From Nitrosomonas sp. (lineage in GTDB: Bacteria; Pseudomonadota; Gammaproteobacteria; Burkholderiales; Nitrosomonadaceae), in contig CP091135.1 of assembly GCA_021582655.1 (NCBI GenBank), forward strand, positions 1,544,097 through 1,608,096: a DNA stretch of 64,000 nucleotides, written 5' to 3'. A program made the translations under genes and the position numbers. This document shows, piece by piece, positions 59,792 to 64,000 of this stretch (the stretch's first letter is position 1; every line of letters begins with the position of its first letter). Below the pieces are notes generated by a model, which did not search any database, had not been told where the DNA came from, and saw only the letters and a list, made by a program, of their open reading frames with translations.

Positions 59792-60179
59792 GTCCCGCTC
59801 TATTCCGAAAGGTAAGATCGAAATCATCCCGATGATCGACGTAATGTTTTTCTTGCTGGCAACGTTCATGTTGGCATCGTTGTCGATGCAAAAGCTTGAT
59901 TCTCTTCAAGTTGATTTACCCGAAGGGCAAGCGGAAAAACTGACCGCCGAAAAACCGGTAACATTAACGCTGACCAAAGACAGCAAAATCTTTATCAATC
60001 AAACCGTGGTAACCCTGGATACACTGGCCACCACCCTCAAACCACTGCTCGCGGACTCCAAACAAAAGCTGATCGTATCCGCCGATAACGAAGCACCGCA
60101 AGGTATCGTCGTGCAAGCCATGCTGCGCGCCCGTGCCGCCGGAGCGCAACACTTTTTGATCGCGGTGAAACACAAGTAA
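59778..60179 (+). CDS. exbD: ExbD/TolR-family protein
   Basis: 133 aa. One membrane segment (about 21-38) has the functional Asp in EIIPMIDVMFFLLATFML. The C-terminal periplasmic domain ends in MLRARAAGAQHFLIAVKHK. ATG 59778 lies within the 3' end of exbB, and the third gene begins eight bases after its stop. Confidence 0.94.
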   Translation: MKLRKSRSIPKGKIEIIPMIDVMFFLLATFMLASLSMQKLDSLQVDLPEGQAEKLTAEKPVTLTLTKDSKIFINQTVVTLDTLATTLKPLLADSKQKLIVSADNEAPQGIVVQAMLRARAAGAQHFLIAVKHK

Positions 60180-60187
60180 TCCGTCCA

Positions 60188-61060
60188 ATGGGAAATTCCC
60201 GATCGAAAGAAATACGCTTATGGTGGCCGTTGCCGCTGGCTGCGCTGATCTGGTTACTGATGATCTGGGGCATCGGCTTCCTGTTGTCGTTACCGGAAGT
60301 GGAAACCGAGACACCGCCGCCGATCGCAGCGAGTTTTATTGACCTGAACGAATCCGAAGAAGCGAATTCGTCGACGCCGGCTGCGCCGTCGAACGCACCG
60401 GCACCTCCGCAACCGGAAAAACCCAAAATGGCGGAAACCAAACCGGCACCGAAACTGCCGCCGCCCCCGGCGAAAACACCATCCGCACGCCCGCAAACCA
60501 AACCGAAAGCTGCGGAGCAACCCAGCAAACCCAAAGCGCCGATTCCGGAGCAAGCGATTGCAAAAACCAAAGCTCGTGAAGAAGCCGCGGAAGCGCCCAA
60601 GGATTTGTCGGATTTTATTAACCAAGCCAAAGCACGCCGCCGCGCCGAAGGGCTTTTCGACGATTCGGACGCAGTACCCGCCAACACCGCCAAGCAGCCG
60701 AGCGCGAATGAAATCCGCATGGCCAATATCCGCCGCAATCTGCAAAATCCCGGCACCAGCGGCATCTTTCAAATCCAACGCATTGGTCCGCGTACCGCCG
60801 AGTTTTCATTCCGCGCCTGGACCACGGGGCAAAGTAATCCGCGCTTGCAATTGATTCATGTTACTGCAGGACCGGATGGCGATGTCGAGCGCGCGATCAT
60901 CCGCCGTATGATCGAATTGATCCGCGAATACTACAAAGAAGATTTCAACTGGGAATCACACCGCCTCCATCGCGTGGTGGTGCTATCAGCACGCGAGAAA
61001 GATACTGCCGGATTGGAAGATTTTCTGATGCGCGAATTCTTTCTCAATCCTATTCGATAA
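60188..61060 (+). CDS. TonB-like energy transducer with unusual C-terminus
   Basis: 290 aa. A membrane segment (about 15-33, LPLAALIWLLMIWGIGFLL) is followed by a long Pro/Lys/Ala-rich stretch (about 55-140, with APPQPEKPKMAETK), as in TonB. The C-terminal domain (about 180-290) does not show the usual TonB YP signature; it reads GIFQIQRIGPRTAEFSFRAW and RIIRRMIELIREYYKEDF-like text. It belongs with exbB-exbD by position and layout. A non-TonB partner of the proton channel is possible. Confidence 0.75.
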   Translation: MGNSRSKEIRLWWPLPLAALIWLLMIWGIGFLLSLPEVETETPPPIAASFIDLNESEEANSSTPAAPSNAPAPPQPEKPKMAETKPAPKLPPPPAKTPSARPQTKPKAAEQPSKPKAPIPEQAIAKTKAREEAAEAPKDLSDFINQAKARRRAEGLFDDSDAVPANTAKQPSANEIRMANIRRNLQNPGTSGIFQIQRIGPRTAEFSFRAWTTGQSNPRLQLIHVTAGPDGDVERAIIRRMIELIREYYKEDFNWESHRLHRVVVLSAREKDTAGLEDFLMREFFLNPIR

Positions 61061-61092
61061 ATCCGCCATTTGTTTTAGGGCTTCCACGTCTG

Positions 61093-61121
61093 GCGGCAAT
61101 ACTGAAAAACATTGCCGCTTT
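61093..61121 (+). terminator. Possible terminator after the TonB-like gene
   Basis: Stem GCGGCAAT / ATTGCCGC with a 10-base A-rich loop, followed by TTTCTG. It is a weak terminator candidate. Confidence 0.4.
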
Positions 61122-61264
61122 CTGAGGTTCAATCTCTTTACCATACCCATGCCGAACATACCCGATTTCCGAGTACTCTCTCGACTGGCACCGGATAAAA
61201 CCGTAAGTCTCCGGCATAATCGAGGTTTGTCTTAAAAAACGCTCTACGCCCCCCTGAACTTACG

Positions 61265-63109
61265 TTACTGATCGAAACCTTCTGGTCGTTTGCCGATCGC
61301 AAGTAGTGCACTTGGAAGGCCCTGGGCAATATAAGATGCACTTTCATATACCGTCCAAGCCGTCAAATTGGATAAAGCACGTACACGTTCGCGATCCAGG
61401 TCGATCAGCAAAGGACCCTGCTCTCCAAAAGTTTGATAATGCGGGAAATGCTCAAAATCACCCTGTTTTACCTTAAGATCAGTAACCTGTTTCTCGGTAT
61501 GATCGTTAGGTATCTTGTCTATCCATTGTTGCGTACGATCAAGATAGACCCAGCATATGGACGGGGTATAGTTTTCTTCCCGAATACCGTAGCGCACATT
61601 GGATTTAATGACATAATTCTGACAGTAAGCTAAGGGTTTGCCCACTTGCTTTTTTTGTTTGAAATCATGACAAAGTTTAGCTAATTGGACTTCTCCATCA
61701 GAAAAGACGACTTTGTCTTCCGGTTTATTGGTAGATCGAAACAGATAAATCAGATCATCCACGATCACATCCGTTGTGATGTTATCGCAACTCGCATCCG
61801 CGGGAAAAGCGGTTCTTGTGTTGATAAAGACAAGAATGTTCTCAATCTGACGCGCTAGTAATGGTATTAAGGCCAAGTTGTCAGTGTCTCCGCCATCACC
61901 GTGCTTTAGCTCTTTCGCTTTGCTATAAAGCTGTGCATCGCTCTGAACGTGCTCTCGATCAATCGCCCAATGACGGAATTCCGGAAAAACCGTATCGGGT
62001 ATTTTTTTCTTTGCGATCGTGATATGTGGAGCGGCGCTGCTCATTCCTATCACATCCGACAGTGTGAACCGATAGCGTTTGTTAGTTAGAGGGTCTCCTC
62101 GGGAAACATCTCCTTTGAGTTGAACATTCCAGCGTCCATCCGCTGATACGGCCTGTTTCGGCTCATAGCTGTCATAACCGAATGATTCGATATAACCTCC
62201 ACCAATGAGCATTCTTTTTGCGTCGGCATCTTTTGCTGATGCGACGGAAAACTCACTATGCAAGCCAACGTAAAGCGGTGTGGCTTCAATCAAGTAACTT
62301 TCTTTGGCAGGTGTAAGCAATGTTCCAATGACGATTAAGAAAGGACGATTCTTATGCATCAAATAAAAATCATCCGATTTTAATAAAGGATTACTTTGCA
62401 AAATCGCATCTAGAGCGGCTTCGTGCGAACTGAAGAATTTGTTTCTATCGTGCAAATTAAAACGTTTCAGAAAAACCTCACCGACGAAATCCGCGTACCC
62501 TTCATCGCCTCTTAACATCGACCTTATCCTTTCCGGATCGGATGGATCAACCACTCTTGCATGAAAGATAGCGCCTTCCATCGATTCGTTATCTTCTTCA
62601 TCTTTAAGTACCGCATCGCGAATATTACCCGGCGATATGTAGCTTCCAAGAAAACGTCCTCCGTCAAACTGTTCGGGTAGGAATACATAAGGTACGCTTA
62701 TCCATGAACTACCAGAGTTCACGGAGAGATAGCGTGCCTGATCCAGCCACCCGAGTGTATCGAGTGCTCGCAATTGCCCAAGCGTGGCCGTGGCAGATCG
62801 TGTACTTCCTCCCGAAAATGCTATACCGAAAGATGGACGACTTTTTATCCAGGGTACTGCTACTATGGAATCTGTTAATTCCGGAAAGTTATTGGCGTTA
62901 TCTTTGGCAGCCCAGGTACGAACATTGACAGCATTAAATCGCAAGCTATCCTTTATTTTATCTGTAGGCTGCGCTTCAGCCTTCTTGTCAACAGTCCCTT
63001 TCTTTATTCCCTCTACTTCCTCTGCCGAACAACTCAATAACAACATAGAAGAAACAAGAAAAACCATCGAGTAACCTGCCCGACTGCTGCGCTTGTCACT
63101 AGAAATCAT
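61265..63109 (-). CDS. Lipoprotein with cPLA2/patatin-like lipase domain
   Basis: 614 aa. The N-terminus ends in a lipobox (MLLLSCSAE, Cys at residue 27), so it is a lipoprotein. Around residue 95, FGIAFSGGSTRSATATLGQLR matches the oxyanion-loop motif of cytosolic phospholipase A2 type lipases, and the following YLSVNSGSSWISVP carries the nucleophile elbow (SGSSW). Later, HGDGGDTDNLALIPLLARQ supplies the catalytic Asp in DGG. The family is best known in eukaryotes (cPLA2, fungal lysophospholipase). Specificity, whether phospholipid or lysophospholipid, cannot be read. It is monocistronic here, next to a repeat. Confidence 0.8.
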   Translation of the reverse strand: MISSDKRSSRAGYSMVFLVSSMLLLSCSAEEVEGIKKGTVDKKAEAQPTDKIKDSLRFNAVNVRTWAAKDNANNFPELTDSIVAVPWIKSRPSFGIAFSGGSTRSATATLGQLRALDTLGWLDQARYLSVNSGSSWISVPYVFLPEQFDGGRFLGSYISPGNIRDAVLKDEEDNESMEGAIFHARVVDPSDPERIRSMLRGDEGYADFVGEVFLKRFNLHDRNKFFSSHEAALDAILQSNPLLKSDDFYLMHKNRPFLIVIGTLLTPAKESYLIEATPLYVGLHSEFSVASAKDADAKRMLIGGGYIESFGYDSYEPKQAVSADGRWNVQLKGDVSRGDPLTNKRYRFTLSDVIGMSSAAPHITIAKKKIPDTVFPEFRHWAIDREHVQSDAQLYSKAKELKHGDGGDTDNLALIPLLARQIENILVFINTRTAFPADASCDNITTDVIVDDLIYLFRSTNKPEDKVVFSDGEVQLAKLCHDFKQKKQVGKPLAYCQNYVIKSNVRYGIREENYTPSICWVYLDRTQQWIDKIPNDHTEKQVTDLKVKQGDFEHFPHYQTFGEQGPLLIDLDRERVRALSNLTAWTVYESASYIAQGLPSALLAIGKRPEGFDQ

Positions 63110-63127
63110 AGTTAAGTTAACTCCCTT

Positions 63128-63266
63128 AAGAAATCACTAATTGGCCGTACGAGTACGTCGCTTCGTTGCACGGCACTCGTTCTTATCTATCTTATGATAT
63201 GTCCCGGTTACTGTGTAACGTCGGCCTTGCGTTTCATTCCGTTCGCCGAATTAATCGGTGTTTCCT
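63128..63266 (-). repeat. Dispersed MITE-like repeat, copy G
   Basis: About 139 bp in the minus orientation. The right end CGCCGAATTAATCGGTGTTTCCTT is shown here in two halves, CGCCGAATTAATCGG and TGTTTCCTT; the left end is AAGAAATCACTAATTGG. It lies just upstream of the lipase gene. Confidence 0.75.
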
Positions 63267-63599
63267 TAGGTTTATTTACCATCCTGAAATGAAGGAAGCA
63301 AATAAAAAAGCATGGCAGTCAGTGAGAATATCAGTCTCTATTAATAATACCGGGCTATTATATCCAGAATATTATAGAAAATGACGGTATCGGCTTCCCA
63401 TTCGTCGATACGGCTATGTGCTCAATAATGGCTTAACTATCATAGATTGAGGGCCGCGCTGAATAGCGCTTTTTGTACTACCACTGATAACGCGGAAAAC
63501 CCAAGAATGAACCACTTGGGTGTTTGTTAGACATAGATGCGCTGGCCAATCGCTTTCAGACTGATGGCAGCGTGGTTGCTGATTAGGCTGCTTACTCGA
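63267..63599. other. Intergenic region with no recognised feature
   Basis: About 330 bases between a repeat copy and the C-terminal end of a large gene. No gene, repeat or RNA was recognised. Confidence 0.4.
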
Positions 63600-64000
63600 T
63601 CAACTCACCACGCTTACCAAATCCCAGCTAATATTCTCAGGTGCCACACCCACTAATGTAATGGATACGTCTGGGTTAAAATGAATTGCAAAATCCTTGC
63701 CGTTATACTCAAAGTTTGTAATGTACTGTTCCAATTCCTTTCTTGAAGCAATGCCAAGTCCGGTATCAAATACCAGCCTGTCATCATCTCCGGAATTAAA
63801 ATCCTCAATACGTAAATGCGCGGGTTCACGAATGACGAAATCATCAGAGCCCCCACCGCCTCGGCTGAATTCTCCTTCTCGAACAGCTATGCGATCGTCA
63901 CGATCTGTTGGCAAATAACTTAATGTGTCGGGCAATCCCGGAAGAATACCGGTAGCATCCGGTGGAAATTCCCATTTCTCCGAAATGCGATTGTAAAAAC
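63600..64000 (-). CDS. C-terminal end of an RTX/hemolysin-type protein (runs off right edge)
   Basis: The frame is open at base 64000 and stops at 63600; 133 codons are in the window and the start is outside. The visible part has RGGGGSDDFVIREPAHLRIED and DRLVFDTGLGIAS, with GSDDF and IEDFNSGDDDRLVFD-like text typical of the C-terminal region of calcium-binding RTX repeat proteins exported by type I secretion. The repeats themselves are not in the window, so the identity is inferred. Confidence 0.6.
   Translation of the reverse strand, partial: FYNRISEKWEFPPDATGILPGLPDTLSYLPTDRDDRIAVREGEFSRGGGGSDDFVIREPAHLRIEDFNSGDDDRLVFDTGLGIASRKELEQYITNFEYNGKDFAIHFNPDVSITLVGVAPENISWDLVSVVS

Overview
The window looks like chromosomal DNA of a betaproteobacterium, most likely a Nitrosomonas-like member of the Nitrosomonadaceae. 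This is inferred from gene order (carA-carB-greA, rlmE-ftsH-folP-glmM, accB-accC-prmA, alaA-hom-thrC), the protein sequences, and small secreted copper and c-type cytochrome proteins. No rRNA, tRNA or CRISPR array was recognised by eye. About 60 genes are described, mostly housekeeping, interrupted by a few accessory pieces.

Layout. 1-1704: 5' part of a large SNF2-type helicase, reading out of the left edge. 2083-7607: thioesterase, carAB (carbamoyl phosphate) and greA. 7777-13159: yhbY, diverging from rlmE-ftsH-folP-glmM. 13279-15943: a lone pstS behind a Pho-box-like site, then cysG, converging on nadC (16009-16887). 17041-27490: a ten-gene sulfur locus, the most interesting part of the window. 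It holds an OscA-like small protein, an outer-membrane porin, Sbp, a degenerate EAL protein, a family 2A encapsulin shell, a cysteine desulfurase with a long cargo-type N-terminus, CysT, CysW, CysA and the regulator CysB. It thus combines sulfate import with a protein nanocompartment of the type known to handle sulfur. 27552-30405: radA, rfbC and rfbA on the minus strand.

30533-35074: an ABC-exporter-like protein whose ATPase motifs are degenerate, cutA, dsbD and a TlpA-type thioredoxin. 35501-39719: BON lipoprotein, DUF2784, ttcA, then cupredoxin, DUF411 protein, cytochrome c lipoprotein and a tiny zinc-ribbon protein. 40159-42234: an IS110/IS1111-family insertion sequence that truncates a porin-like gene and ends a few bases before a bacterioferritin gene. 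42422-50180: aroQ, accB, accC, prmA, a DUF3426 protein, a DUF2007 protein, rdgC, a DUF6781-like protein and serS. 50395-52992: a PAS-GGDEF-EAL membrane protein. 53897-58362: thrC, hom and alaA. 59144-61060: exbB, exbD and a TonB-like gene. 61265-63109: a lipoprotein related to cytosolic phospholipase A2 type lipases. 63600-64000: the C-terminal end of an RTX-like protein leaving the right edge.

A short (about 140-150 bp) dispersed repeat with about 18-bp terminal inverted repeats (GGAAACACYGATTAATT) occurs seven times, always between genes and often touching start or stop codons. It carries no gene and behaves like a MITE. A second, shorter repeat (core GTTGAGAAACGATCCGCA) follows several stop codons. 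Start codons were moved from the longest possible reading frame where a ribosome binding site or family alignment from memory argued for it; each case is stated in the entry.
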